From positions 2,535,317-2,599,316 of the forward strand of contig CP067345.1 in assembly GCA_020641055.1 (NCBI GenBank): a stretch of DNA of 64,000 bases, read 5' to 3'. Source of the stretch: Clostridioides sp. ES-S-0010-02. GTDB taxonomy: Bacteria > Bacillota > Clostridia > Peptostreptococcales > Peptostreptococcaceae. Below the pieces are notes generated by a model. The model had not been told where the DNA came from and ran no database searches. It saw nothing but the letters and a program-made list of their open reading frames with translations. The position numbers were made by a program, and so were the translations under genes. The number at the start of each line of letters is the position of its first letter. The stretch's first letter is position 1. Below, in pieces: positions 37,585 through 47,536 of this stretch.

Positions 37585-38862
37585 ATGTTAAAAGCAATAA
37601 AAGGAAATATAATTTTTACAAAGACTTCAGATACTTTCACAGTATTTGAAAATAGCTACATTATACTAAACAAAGGCAAAGTAAAAGGTGTCTTTAAAGA
37701 TATACCTAAAGAATATAAAAACTCAGAAATCATAGACTATACTGATAAACTTATAATACCTGGTATGAACGACCTTCATTGCCATGCACCTCAGTTTAGA
37801 AATTTAGGCATGGCTATGGACAAGGAACTTATACCATGGCTTGAAACTTATACATTCCCAGAAGAATCAAAGTATATAGATATAGAATATGCTACAAAGA
37901 TGTATAAAAAATTTGTAAAAGAAGTATGGAAATCAGGTACTACTAGAATAGCTGTATTTGCAACAATACATAAAGAAGCATCTATGAAACTTATGGATAT
38001 TTTTAAAGAAGCTGGTCTTGGAGCATATGTTGGTAAAGTAAATATGAACATGAATTGTCCTGACACTCTACTAGAAAATACTGAGGATTCTATCAACGAT
38101 ACAGAAGAAATAATAAACAAATACAGTGACATAAATTCTATTGTAAAACCAATTATAACTCCTAGATTTATACCTAGTTGTACAAGTAATCTCTTAAGGG
38201 AATTAGGAGATTTATGTTTAAAGTATAATGTTCCTATACAATCACATTTATCTGAAAACCATGATGAAATTGAATGGGTTAAAAGTTTAGAACCTGAATC
38301 TAAATTTTACGGAGATGCCTACAATAGATACAATTTATTTGGTCAAACAGCTACATTAATGGCTCATTGTATTCACTGCTCTCAAGAAGAAATAGATTTA
38401 ATGAAAGAAAATGAGGTTATGGCTGTTCATTGTCCTGCTTCTAATTTTAATGTTGGTAGTGGAGCCATGCCTATTAGAAAATTACTTGATAATAATATTA
38501 AACTAGCTCTTGGTTCAGATATAAGTGGTGGTCATACATTGTCAATATTTAAAGCAATAGTATCTGCAATCCAGCTATCTAAATTATACTGGGTAAATTC
38601 TAATAAGAAATGTAATTTCCTATCGTTATCTGAGGCTTTTTATATTGCAACTAAAAGTGGAGGAAGTTTTTTTGGAAAAGTTGGTAGCTTTGAAGAAAAT
38701 TATGATTTTGATGCATTAATTATTGATGATTCAGATTTAAATCATGACAGCTACTCTATACTTGAAAGACTTGAAAGATTTATCTATGTTGGTGATGACA
38801 GAAATATTATTCATAGATATGTATGTGGAAAATTAATTGAGGAACCTTCTGTAGAATTATAA
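37585..38862 (+). CDS. guaD: Guanine deaminase
   Basis: A 425-residue amidohydrolase that converts guanine to xanthine. The zinc motif is NDLHCHAPQ, and guanine deaminase-like context follows (MAMDKELIPWLETYTFPEE). Further ligands are in IQSHLSE, MAHCIHC and ALGSDISGG. AAGGAG precedes the ATG. It is a single gene with its own terminator, presumably for purine salvage. Confidence 0.92.
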   Translation: MLKAIKGNIIFTKTSDTFTVFENSYIILNKGKVKGVFKDIPKEYKNSEIIDYTDKLIIPGMNDLHCHAPQFRNLGMAMDKELIPWLETYTFPEESKYIDIEYATKMYKKFVKEVWKSGTTRIAVFATIHKEASMKLMDIFKEAGLGAYVGKVNMNMNCPDTLLENTEDSINDTEEIINKYSDINSIVKPIITPRFIPSCTSNLLRELGDLCLKYNVPIQSHLSENHDEIEWVKSLEPESKFYGDAYNRYNLFGQTATLMAHCIHCSQEEIDLMKENEVMAVHCPASNFNVGSGAMPIRKLLDNNIKLALGSDISGGHTLSIFKAIVSAIQLSKLYWVNSNKKCNFLSLSEAFYIATKSGGSFFGKVGSFEENYDFDALIIDDSDLNHDSYSILERLERFIYVGDDRNIIHRYVCGKLIEEPSVEL

Positions 38863-38908
38863 TAAAAATTTTTATTGTACATAACTTACTTAATTCATAT
38901 ACTCAATA

Positions 38909-38964
38909 AAAAGAGTATGTACTAAAATCCATGAAATCATAGATTAAAACATACTCTTTTAGAT
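38909..38964 (+). terminator. Terminator after the guanine deaminase gene
   Basis: A 12-bp stem AAAAGAGTATGT / ACATACTCTTTT with a 28-base loop ends in TTTT. Confidence 0.7.
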
Positions 38965-39129
38965 TATCTTTGATTTATTTCTAGTTGTATTTAATTTTAA
39001 TAATTATATTGTGTTTTTCATAGTCAGTTTTATTTCTAAACTTTAATTTATACACATTACTCTTAATCCTTAAATAAGAATGCTACAATTTTTATGAAGT
39101 TTAACTAAATTACTCTTTGTAATACCCTT

Positions 39130-39864
39130 CTAAGCTTTAATTTTAGTTTTATTGTATGCTTTGCATACAATAACTATTAAGCCTATACCTATAATCACCA
39201 AAGCTATTCTACTTATTACAAATCTCTGTGGAATATCAAATGCAAGATTCCCCATCGTGTCTGCAACTTTACTCTCTAATATAGAGTTCACTAAATTTTT
39301 ACCAGATATAATAGATAGTGTACCAGAATTTGTTATAAGAAATATTATTGGAATAAAAATATATAGAAAGTTTCCATTTATATTACCAATAAACATGCCC
39401 ATACCTGATATAAATAACACAGATGGTATTAAAATTAGAATTATAGGTTTTATAAATTGACTAAAATCATTAAATTGAAATAATCTATTGTAAAAAATAA
39501 AACTTATTGCAATTACAACTGCAACTGTTAGAAGATACGCAACTGCTATTGTAAAACTTTTTAAGCAAAAATATGTTGTAGGTTTTATCTTAGTGCTCAT
39601 AGTAATTGTCCTTACAGCTTCTTCTCTCTTTGAAAAGATGTACGTGCAAAACACAAGAACTATAACTAGTAAAAATGGATTTACATCAAGTAAAAAACCA
39701 GAATAACTCCACTCTGAAAATGGTGCTGTGTCGTTTAAACCATAGATTGTCTTTGTCTTAAGGACATGGTAGGAGAACCATCCTGTTATTAATATTAAAA
39801 CCAAATATACCTTAGAGAATAACAATCTCTTCATTTCATATTTTATTATTTTTAAATTATTCAA
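39130..39864 (-). CDS. ABC-2 type permease subunit
   Basis: A 244-residue membrane protein with six hydrophobic segments. The N terminus LKIIKYEMKRLLFSKVYLV is typical of ABC-2 permeases. It overlaps the end of the larger permease-peptidase gene by 8 bases, so translation is coupled. Its ATPase partner gene is truncated (42103-42870), so this transporter may be dead unless another ATPase substitutes. Confidence 0.82.
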   Translation of the reverse strand: MNNLKIIKYEMKRLLFSKVYLVLILITGWFSYHVLKTKTIYGLNDTAPFSEWSYSGFLLDVNPFLLVIVLVFCTYIFSKREEAVRTITMSTKIKPTTYFCLKSFTIAVAYLLTVAVVIAISFIFYNRLFQFNDFSQFIKPIILILIPSVLFISGMGMFIGNINGNFLYIFIPIIFLITNSGTLSIISGKNLVNSILESKVADTMGNLAFDIPQRFVISRIALVIIGIGLIVIVCKAYNKTKIKA

Positions 39865-42103
39865 AATTCAATTCCTCCCCTGTAAGATTACAAGTCTTTA
39901 AGAAATCATCATATTTTAATATATTGTACTTATATTTGTTATATAAGTCTTTAAGAATAGCTTCAAACTTATCTTGTCCTAAAATCTCTTCTGCCTTCAA
40001 AATTTGTAATGGCATTTTGTTATATAGAAGTCTCATAGAATTAGGTGATAAAATATTGAATACATAATTTTCAGGCAATTTTTCCAAATACTGCGGATTA
40101 TTCATATAGAAATTTCTCTTAAGCTTATCATTTTCTTCTTTCCAATTATCTATAGTTTTTTTACTATACTCTTTTCCATACTCGTATTCCATGAACTTAT
40201 TAGTTGCATAATTTGTTATTCCTTCTGGTGACCAAGGAGGTGTCATTTGGTCAACTTGTACTATAATCCCCCACCACTGGTGGCATATTTCATGAGCCAA
40301 AACTTCAGATCCATTTTCTCCCTCTCCTATGTGAGTATCAAATACATCTGGGTTGAAAATACTTTCATCCATATAACTTATATTCTCATGTGCTTTTCCT
40401 CCAGTTACCTGTCCTGATGAGGCTCCTCCTTCTACTAGCTTAAGCGGAATAACTTTATAACGTTCTAGTTCTCCATATTGTTTTGTATAGAAATTGATAG
40501 AATCTTTTATAATTTTCTCTGCATTCATTTTATTTATTTTATCTCCATGCTTTCTATTATAGTAAAATTGCACATCAATCCCACCTGCTTTTATATCTTT
40601 TTTTACATAGTCTGCAGCTATTATAGTCAACATTATTCCTCTTGTGCTAAATTTCCATGTACATTCATTATCCTTTTTATCACCTTTTACCTTTTCTGTA
40701 CTGATTCCACTTACTACAGGTGTTATTCCAGTAGGTAGAGTTATATTACCATGAATCATCGATTCCATTGTATTCATAGCATCAACTTTAGGTTTTGGAA
40801 ATATTGAACCTTTACTACGTAACTCAACCTTATCTTTACTTATTGTATCTCCTGCAAGAATAGTTTCAAATAGTTGATTGTTTATTAATTTCCCTCCATA
40901 CTCAATTTCAATTTTAAGATTTTTTTCTTTAGGTATATTCAAACTAAGTCTTCCTTCTGCTTGTTTCTTCTTAGAAATATCATATTTAGCTTTCTTACCA
41001 TTTATCTTAATATCTTTAATATCGTATCCAGGATTTAAATCAAATTCCAAGTTTTGATTTTCTCCACTAGTATTTTCCATAGTGTATTGTATTTTGCCAT
41101 CTAATCTTGCCTTTTTAGGATTTATTTTTATATCAAGATCTGAATCAAGTAATTTTATATTCTTATTTAGCTTTTCATCAGCACCAGTAGACATAACAGC
41201 ACCTGAGCCAGACTTCTTATCTGATACCTTTTCCATTTTAGGTGGAGGAGTATCATCATAATATGGTTCAAATGCATATACACTATAAGAACCTGCAATT
41301 AATACTATAGTTAAAATTGATAGTGATACCTTTTTCATATTAATTAGTATAGATGAAAAAACATTTTTTTCATATTTTCTTGTGCATATCACACCTAATA
41401 AATACGTTGATATTGATATAAAACTCCAAAGTAGTCTATTCCAACATAAAGCTTTTAATTGCAAAGTATTCCCAAAGCTATCAGAATAAATAGTAACTTT
41501 TGTCTGTACCCAATCAATAAGATAACTATCTTTTATATTTATAGATAAAAATACTAGAACAAGGAGTATAATCATACTTAAATCAATACGTCTTGTTATA
41601 GAATAAAATCCTGCTGAAAGTAAAATACCAAATAATAAGGCTGGTAACATTAAAACTAAATAGTTTATAAGATAAGTACTTAAACTAAAATTATCACCCA
41701 TCTTAATGATAGAATATGGAAAACATATAATCATCGAAATTATTACAGATACTATAGTTGATACAAGAATAGAAATCACTCTAGCTAAATTTAAACTTTT
41801 AGCATCCATAATAGTTTCTATGATACCATTGGTTTTGTTTCTATAAATACTATCCATCTCATATATTGTAAACATTGAGAATAAAACTGTACATATTAAA
41901 GCCCCTAACTTTGCTGGATTAAGTAAAACAGGTATACTCAAACTAAGTGATTGTCCTGAACTACCTTGGGGCAATAATCCAGGATTTTCATACATTATTA
42001 TTGATAGACCTGGTATCAGTGCTATTACTACTATGAAAGTCCATGTAATCTTTGAGCTAAAAAGCCTCTTTATCTCATCTTTGATAAATTTAATTGATTG
42101 CAT
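39857..42103 (-). CDS. ABC-2 permease fused to an M1-family metallopeptidase domain
   Basis: This 748-residue protein starts with about six membrane segments (residues 1-280) and continues with an extracellular part. From about 470 this resembles an M1 aminopeptidase: zinc motif HEICHQWWG, then the third ligand Glu in PWSPEGITNYA 19 residues after the second His. The substrate-loop equivalent is VEGGASSGQVTGG. This permease-peptidase fusion occurs in other Firmicutes; the substrate is unknown. The stop and start overlap those of its neighbours, so it is one operon. Confidence 0.85.
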   Translation of the reverse strand: MQSIKFIKDEIKRLFSSKITWTFIVVIALIPGLSIIMYENPGLLPQGSSGQSLSLSIPVLLNPAKLGALICTVLFSMFTIYEMDSIYRNKTNGIIETIMDAKSLNLARVISILVSTIVSVIISMIICFPYSIIKMGDNFSLSTYLINYLVLMLPALLFGILLSAGFYSITRRIDLSMIILLVLVFLSINIKDSYLIDWVQTKVTIYSDSFGNTLQLKALCWNRLLWSFISISTYLLGVICTRKYEKNVFSSILINMKKVSLSILTIVLIAGSYSVYAFEPYYDDTPPPKMEKVSDKKSGSGAVMSTGADEKLNKNIKLLDSDLDIKINPKKARLDGKIQYTMENTSGENQNLEFDLNPGYDIKDIKINGKKAKYDISKKKQAEGRLSLNIPKEKNLKIEIEYGGKLINNQLFETILAGDTISKDKVELRSKGSIFPKPKVDAMNTMESMIHGNITLPTGITPVVSGISTEKVKGDKKDNECTWKFSTRGIMLTIIAADYVKKDIKAGGIDVQFYYNRKHGDKINKMNAEKIIKDSINFYTKQYGELERYKVIPLKLVEGGASSGQVTGGKAHENISYMDESIFNPDVFDTHIGEGENGSEVLAHEICHQWWGIIVQVDQMTPPWSPEGITNYATNKFMEYEYGKEYSKKTIDNWKEENDKLKRNFYMNNPQYLEKLPENYVFNILSPNSMRLLYNKMPLQILKAEEILGQDKFEAILKDLYNKYKYNILKYDDFLKTCNLTGEELNFE

Positions 42104-42870
42104 TACTTTATCTCCTCCTCAGATATTAAAAGCATATACGCATCCTCTAATGATGGCTCTACAGGTATCGCAAATTCTGGAAGATTATGACTTACAATAC
42201 GATATGAAGTCCCTGTTGTAGTAAGAATACTTGATGTAACTTTAAATTTGCTTGTTTTATTGCTATGTATTTTTCCATTTTTATCTTCATAAACTCCAAC
42301 ATGTCTCTCCGCTTTTTTAATTAACTCTTCAGAACTTCCATCAAATAGCACATTTCCTTTATTTATTACTATCAATCTATTACATACAGACTGAACATCT
42401 TCTATAATATGTGTGGACAATATTACAATCTTATCTCTTGAGTTTTTTGAAAATAAATTACGGAAGTTTATTCTCTCCTCAGGGTCTAGTCCGACTGTAG
42501 GTTCATCTAGTATTAATAACTCTGGATTTCCCATTATTGCTTGAGCTATTCCAACTCTCTGTTTTTGACCACCTGATAGGGTCTTAATCTTTGAATTTCT
42601 CTTTTCTAATAAATTAGTTTGACTAATAACTTCTTCTATTATCTTTTTTGTGTTCTTATTAATACCTTTTAAAACTGACATGTACTCAAGAAATTGATAC
42701 ACTGTCAACTCATCATACAAACCAAATTCTTGTGGTAAATATCCTAATTTACTTTTTAAATCTGTTTCATTCTGTTTAAGGGGTTTACCATTTACTAAAA
42801 TCTGACCTGAAGTTTGAAGTATTCTTGAAGTCAAAAGTTTCATTAAAGTACTCTTACCTGCTCCATTAGG
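42103..42870 (-). pseudogene. ABC transporter ATPase truncated at Walker A
   Basis: The coding frame retains PNGAGKSTLMKLLT at its very beginning, but a TAA lies two codons upstream and no start codon precedes the P-loop. About 35 N-terminal residues, including the A-loop and the first Gly of Walker A, are missing. The remainder is intact (YLPQEFG, LSGGQKQRVGIAQ, LLILDEPTVGLDP, LSTHIIED). A product from the ATG at 42843 would lack the P-loop and could not bind ATP. The junction at about 42870 looks like a deletion endpoint. Confidence 0.85.
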
Positions 42871-42914
42871 ATATTATAATTTAGTCCGAATAATTAAAAC
42901 ATCTATAACAATTG

Positions 42915-42955
42915 AAATAAGTGGTATCCAATCAAATGGACACCACTTATTTTAT
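42915..42955 (-). terminator. Hairpin after the BlaI-type gene
   Basis: The inverted repeat AAATAAGTGGT / ACCACTTATTT (42915-42925 with 42942-42952) overlaps the stop of the BlaI-like gene. It lies 45 bases from the ATPase truncation point. Confidence 0.6.
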
Positions 42956-43341
42956 TCATCAATATCATCTTCTTTTAAATTTTTAAAATACTCTTCTAAC
43001 TTATCTAAGCTTTTACTATCTAAAACTTCATCATCATGCAGGGCTGAAATTAAACTCTTAAATGAATTGTTGTGCATAAAACTAAAGAAACTTTTTGTCT
43101 CAACCTTTAAATAATCTGTTTCCTTTATAGCTATAGTATAATATGTACATCTAACTACCTTATCAGTAGTTAAAAATCCTTTGTCTACTAAATTTTTTAG
43201 GAATGTTAGTGTTGTACTCTTTTTCCAATCATACTTTAACTTCATAGCTTCTATGACATCCCTTGAGGCTAAGATATCATCCACTCCCCAAATATATTTC
43301 ATCAGTTTTAGTTCTGCATGTGGTAATTTATTAATCTTCAT
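42952..43341 (-). CDS. BlaI/MecI-type repressor
   Basis: A 129-residue winged-helix repressor of the penicillinase-repressor family (ELKLMKYIWG, then the HTH around KKSTTLTFLKNLVDKGFL, then the dimerisation tail). Such proteins are cut by a BlaR1-type sensor protease, but no BlaR1 gene adjoins it here. The downstream neighbour is the truncated ATPase. It may have controlled the permease-peptidase exporter, or its own sensor may have been lost in the deletion. Confidence 0.9.
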   Translation of the reverse strand: MKINKLPHAELKLMKYIWGVDDILASRDVIEAMKLKYDWKKSTTLTFLKNLVDKGFLTTDKVVRCTYYTIAIKETDYLKVETKSFFSFMHNNSFKSLISALHDDEVLDSKSLDKLEEYFKNLKEDDIDE

Positions 43342-43761
43342 TAGTTTACACCTCTTACCAATTTATGTATAATTAAATTTTATACCAATAAGAGTGTGTA
43401 ATCAATTGAATTAGAATATATATTTATTCCAATTTATTCCATATAAAAAATAAGCACTCCTATAAAAAGAGTGCTTTGGTGTATGTTAATGTATATATCT
43501 AATACAATTATAACATGTCTTATGTTCTAGTATGATAATTTTTGTTCGTTTTATTGTTACAACTTCTACTATAGTTTTATGTATTTCTTTTTAAATAATA
43601 AAAAACTACTTATTTTATTAATAATATAGATAAGTAATATTTATAAAATATTTTTTTATTTTAAATTTATTTTTTATATTGCATGACAACCATAAAATGT
43701 TATATATTCTTAACAAGAAGTTAAAAATACATCACATTGCATAGTATGGGAGGAATTATTA
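43342..43761. other. Intergenic region with a hairpin and a decayed palindrome
   Basis: This stretch of about 420 bases has no gene. It contains a hairpin AAGCACTC / GAGTGCTT (43454-43478) and, at 43695-43739, an imperfect version of the palindrome found at 18239-18283 with the same AAGAA loop. The latter precedes the second DUF3796 gene. Confidence 0.6.
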
Positions 43762-44121
43762 ATGAAAAATTTTAAAGAACTAAATAAGCTTGGATTTTTA
43801 GGTTTCTTAGGTTTTCTAGGGCTAATTGGTATATTATATACTGGTGAAATACATACAATTAGCTTCTGTGCGTTTTTTGTTTTCTTTAGATACTTTAATA
43901 TAATGCCAGATGAATTATTTAAAGAAAATTTAAGAAAAGCAGCAACACCAGCATTTTTCTTAACACTTACATCATTATCAGCATCTATGGTTATATCTAT
44001 TATTTCAGATAAAACTTCTAATATAGAAAATGGACTAGGAATTAGCTTTTCTATAGCAATGATTAGTTTTATAGGAATTTTCGCATATCTACAACATAAA
44101 GAAGGAAAAGGATTAGAATAA
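43762..44121 (+). CDS. DUF3796 family membrane protein (copy 2)
   Basis: A 119-residue paralogue of the protein at 18303, keeping [12 protein letters not shown] and [18 protein letters not shown]. It has the same layout: its stop overlaps the ATG of the small HTH gene, and an AAGAA-centred inverted repeat precedes it. GGGAGG lies before the ATG. The function is unknown; the pair could be a regulator and a membrane modulator. Confidence 0.85.
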   Translation: MKNFKELNKLGFLGFLGFLGLIGILYTGEIHTISFCAFFVFFRYFNIMPDELFKENLRKAATPAFFLTLTSLSASMVISIISDKTSNIENGLGISFSIAMISFIGIFAYLQHKEGKGLE

Positions 44122-44324
44122 TGATAATTCGTTCAAAAACTAAAGAATATAGAGCAAGGTACAATATGAATCAAGAAGAACTTGCATCATTGGTAGGTGT
44201 AAGAAGAGAAACTATTGGCAACCTAGAAAACGGAAAATATAATCCTTCATTGAAACTAGCATTTGATATTGCTAATGTATTTAATGTAAGCATAGAAGAA
44301 ATTTTTGAATATATAAAGGATTAA
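44121..44324 (+). CDS. XRE-family small HTH regulator (copy 2)
   Basis: A 67-residue HTH protein nearly identical to the one at 18659. The recognition region [19 protein letters not shown] is unchanged, so the two regulators probably cross-talk. It is followed by a terminator hairpin CAAGAGAA / TTCTCTTG (44335-44342 with 44363-44370) and TTTTT. Confidence 0.9.
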   Translation: MIIRSKTKEYRARYNMNQEELASLVGVRRETIGNLENGKYNPSLKLAFDIANVFNVSIEEIFEYIKD

Positions 44325-44334
44325 CAACTTAAAG

Positions 44335-44375
44335 CAAGAGAATTGTAATAATAAAAATATAGTTCTCTTGTTTTT
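44335..44375 (+). terminator. Terminator after the second DUF3796-HTH pair
   Basis: The stem CAAGAGAA / TTCTCTTG with a 20-base AT-rich loop is followed by a T run. Confidence 0.65.
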
Positions 44376-44519
44376 ATGTTATAAAAAATGATATTTCTAG
44401 TTTTATGTATCATGTTAATATTTGTAATATTTTAGATACTCTTTGTACTTATGTTACTGATATACTTTGATTAAGAAAATTAAATCTATTTTGCTAAATT
44501 ATGAAGGAGGTATCCTACT

Positions 44520-44825
44520 ATGAATTTTGGGAATATCAATCTTATACTTATTGGAGTGGGAATTATAGTATTAACTACAATAATATCTTTAATTAAACCT
44601 AAAACTAGTTTTTGCAGTGAAAAATATTTTAATAAATTAGAATCAATGTATGGAAATATAGATAGGAAAAGAACTGTTAAACTGGAATTGCTTTATCGCT
44701 ATGTAATAGGCTTTGAATATATAGCTATAAGTTTATTAGATATTACAATAATAGCAATTATATTAATAGTTATTATAACAGCAATCTTATATTATTTAAT
44801 TAGGAAAAGGTATATTGTTATATAA
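44520..44825 (+). CDS. Small two-segment membrane protein
   Basis: A 101-residue protein with hydrophobic segments at about residues 7-24 and 70-92, joined by a basic, Glu/Lys-rich stretch. I do not recognise it. AAGGAGG lies before the ATG, so translation is likely. It stands alone between the DUF3796-HTH pair and the hairpin at 44847. Confidence 0.65.
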   Translation: MNFGNINLILIGVGIIVLTTIISLIKPKTSFCSEKYFNKLESMYGNIDRKRTVKLELLYRYVIGFEYIAISLLDITIIAIILIVIITAILYYLIRKRYIVI

Positions 44826-44846
44826 ACTTTAAATTTATTAAAAAAG

Positions 44847-44876
44847 AAGGTAACAACTAACTCTAGTTGCTACCTT
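44847..44876. terminator. Hairpin on the 3' side of the LRR surface gene
   Basis: A stem AAGGTAACAACTA / TAGTTGCTACCTT (one mismatch) is preceded by an A run, so it makes a minus-strand terminator for the surface-protein gene and could also stop the plus-strand gene. A near-copy lies at 47537-47566 on the other side of the surface gene. Confidence 0.8.
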
Positions 44877-44881
44877 TCAAT

Positions 44882-47413
44882 CTATTTAACTAAGTTTTCT
44901 ACTTCACTAAATGCTTTCTCATTTCCATTTCCACCAATTTGAGTTATATTTTTAAACTTTTTATTCTTGATTAACTCTTTTTGGCTATTATCTAATCCAT
45001 TTCCAACTAATACTACTGGAGATTCCGTTTTACCTGCGAGTACTCCTACGGATAAAGCATCTACTAAATCATCTTGTTTATTCATTCCATTCTTAGCTAT
45101 ATATAAGTCATTAAGTGTATCTTTACTATAGAAATGATTTATTACTTTTGAGTTAGTTTCTGTTCTATCAGAACCTGCTATTTTAGTTACAGATGGTAAT
45201 GTATTACTCACTTCTTTACTATTAAATAAAGATTCTCCACCTATTACATATGATTTTGATATGTTTTTATTAGCTATTAAGTCTTTTATATCTTTCATAT
45301 CATCATTTTGATTAGTAAGAAGAATTGGCATTTCCTCTTTTGCTGATATAGCTCCCATACTTACTGCATCAGCTAATCCCTTTTCTCCATTTACTACTAC
45401 TACTTTTGATAGATTAGAATTTTTATCTAATTCTTTTGCAAGTTTTATTGATGTTTCATATCTATCATTTCCAGATATTCTAATTACATTTAATCCCTTT
45501 TCCTTTAAATCAGATACTACTTTTTCATCAACAGACTTTAATCCACCTACTATGTACACATTTTTTGCTTCTAACCTATTTATTTCTTTTTCTGTTAATT
45601 TATTTAAGTTATTATTTTTAGTAAGTAATATTGGTGCATCTTTAGACTTAGCAAATGGTGTTGCTGATAAGGCATCAGATATACTAGAATCATTTATTAA
45701 CACTATATTATCAGCTTTATTCCATCCTTTTTGACTTATTTTTACTGATGTTTCATTTCTATCTGAACCAACTATTTTTTTATTTGAGGTTGTTATTTTA
45801 GGTTTAGAAGACTCTTCATTTGTGGATGATGAACCTCCTCCACCTCCTGATAATACTGATTTTTTTTGATTTGACCAATCTAACTCTTCTAATTTTGTAT
45901 TTTTGCTTACATCTAAACTAGCTAACCTATTTTCCCTACAATATAGCATCTCAAGTTCTGTGTTTTTTGTTACATCCAAGCTAGTTAATTCATTTTGTGA
46001 ACAATTTAAACTCCTCATAAGAACATTATTACTTACATCCAAACTTGTTAATTTATTCTCTGAACAATTTAAACTCCTCATAAGAACATTATTACTTACA
46101 TCCAAACTTGTTAATTTATTTTCTGAACAAGCTAAATTTCTTATCTTACTACTTTTATTTATATCTAAATTTGTTAATTTATTTTTTTGACAGTATAGGT
46201 TTAGAAGCTCTATGTTATCAGAAAAATTCAAATTCATTAATTCATTTTGTGAACAATCTAAGTATTTAAGATTGTTATTTTTACTTGTATTTAAACTATC
46301 TAATTTATTTTTATAACAAGTTAAATTTTCCAAGTCAATATTTTTACTTATATCCAAATCATTTATCTCATTGCCATAACAATATAATTCTACAAGTTCT
46401 ATATTATTCTCTGTATTCAAATTTGTTAATTTGTTTACTGCACAATCTAGATATTTTAAATTCTTATTGCTGATTATATCCAAATCCTGTAGATTACTTT
46501 CACCACAAGTTAAATCTTCTAAATTAATACAATTTTCGATATTTAGATTACTTAATTGCTCTTGATTACAATATAGCTTTACAAGTTTTTCATGGTTTTT
46601 CAAATTTAAACTCTGCAATTTATTATTTTGACAACTTAATTTAATAAGTTCTTTATTATTATCTAAATTTATATTTGTTAATTGATTAAAGGAAAAGTTT
46701 AAATCTTGTAATTCTAAATTTGTAGATACATCTAAAGTATTTAAATTATTATACTCACACTTTAAAATTTTTAATTTCTGATTCTTAGATAAATTCAAAC
46801 TACTTAATTCATTTTCAAAGCATAAAAGAGTTGTCAAATTAGTTGCTTTAGTTATATCTAAGTTTTTCAAATTATTTTTTCTACAGTTCAATTCTTCTAA
46901 TTTAGAATTTTCTACAACTAAGTTTATTAGATTATTTTCCCCACAATGTACTGTTATCAACTCTTTATTATTACTTAAATCTAGACTTGTTAATTGATTT
47001 TCATTACAATATAATTCTTTTAAATTTATGTTGTTACTTAAATCTAGACTTGTTAACTGATTTCCTCTACAACTGAAATTTTCTAGCCCAATAAAATAAT
47101 TAATTCCAGATAAATTTTCTATTGCTTTACTTCCTAATATTAAATCTTTTGTAGATTCTATAATCGTTTTTTGTGAAGTTCCAATTGGATTCCCATCATC
47201 TAAAATGCCTAGTTCATCACAAATTACTTTTCTAAAATTCTCATCTGGAAAAGCTTCTTTCATTGTCATATTTTCTAAGTTATTAATTTTCCTTGCTTCA
47301 TATCTAACTTCCGTATTCTTCTCAATATCTTGTGCACTTATCTTATGTACTAAAGGTGATACAACTACCAATGAAAGTGATAAAATAACTGCTTTTTTAC
47401 TTAAAGTTTTCAT
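44882..47413 (-). CDS. Cell-wall protein with leucine-rich repeats and three CWB2 anchoring repeats
   Basis: The 843-residue protein has a signal peptide (to about residue 27) and about 20 leucine-rich repeats of 21 residues (LxCxxNxLxxLDxSxN pattern, residues about 100-540). A Gly/Ser-rich linker follows, then three CWB2 domains (KIVGSDRNETS, RISGNDRYETS, KIAGSDRTETN). CWB2 triplets anchor C. difficile Cwp proteins to wall polymer PSII. The ATG at 47413 follows GAGGTG. Two adjacent LRR units are almost identical in DNA (about 45995-46120). A role in host or protein binding is inference. Confidence 0.9.
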   Translation of the reverse strand: MKTLSKKAVILSLSLVVVSPLVHKISAQDIEKNTEVRYEARKINNLENMTMKEAFPDENFRKVICDELGILDDGNPIGTSQKTIIESTKDLILGSKAIENLSGINYFIGLENFSCRGNQLTSLDLSNNINLKELYCNENQLTSLDLSNNKELITVHCGENNLINLVVENSKLEELNCRKNNLKNLDITKATNLTTLLCFENELSSLNLSKNQKLKILKCEYNNLNTLDVSTNLELQDLNFSFNQLTNINLDNNKELIKLSCQNNKLQSLNLKNHEKLVKLYCNQEQLSNLNIENCINLEDLTCGESNLQDLDIISNKNLKYLDCAVNKLTNLNTENNIELVELYCYGNEINDLDISKNIDLENLTCYKNKLDSLNTSKNNNLKYLDCSQNELMNLNFSDNIELLNLYCQKNKLTNLDINKSSKIRNLACSENKLTSLDVSNNVLMRSLNCSENKLTSLDVSNNVLMRSLNCSQNELTSLDVTKNTELEMLYCRENRLASLDVSKNTKLEELDWSNQKKSVLSGGGGGSSSTNEESSKPKITTSNKKIVGSDRNETSVKISQKGWNKADNIVLINDSSISDALSATPFAKSKDAPILLTKNNNLNKLTEKEINRLEAKNVYIVGGLKSVDEKVVSDLKEKGLNVIRISGNDRYETSIKLAKELDKNSNLSKVVVVNGEKGLADAVSMGAISAKEEMPILLTNQNDDMKDIKDLIANKNISKSYVIGGESLFNSKEVSNTLPSVTKIAGSDRTETNSKVINHFYSKDTLNDLYIAKNGMNKQDDLVDALSVGVLAGKTESPVVLVGNGLDNSQKELIKNKKFKNITQIGGNGNEKAFSEVENLVK

Positions 47414-47536
47414 CCCCACACCTCAATTAAAGTAATATTTATTTAATTGAATTGTAGCACATATTATACAATTTCGAAATAAACTTTGAAATTAATATTC
47501 TAATCTTCAAATAATTTTTATTTTTTATAAAAAAAT

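Noticed and set aside
45903-46473. Plus-strand frames opposite the LRR protein
   Set aside because: They result from the repeated LRR DNA read in antisense and mirror the repeat period.
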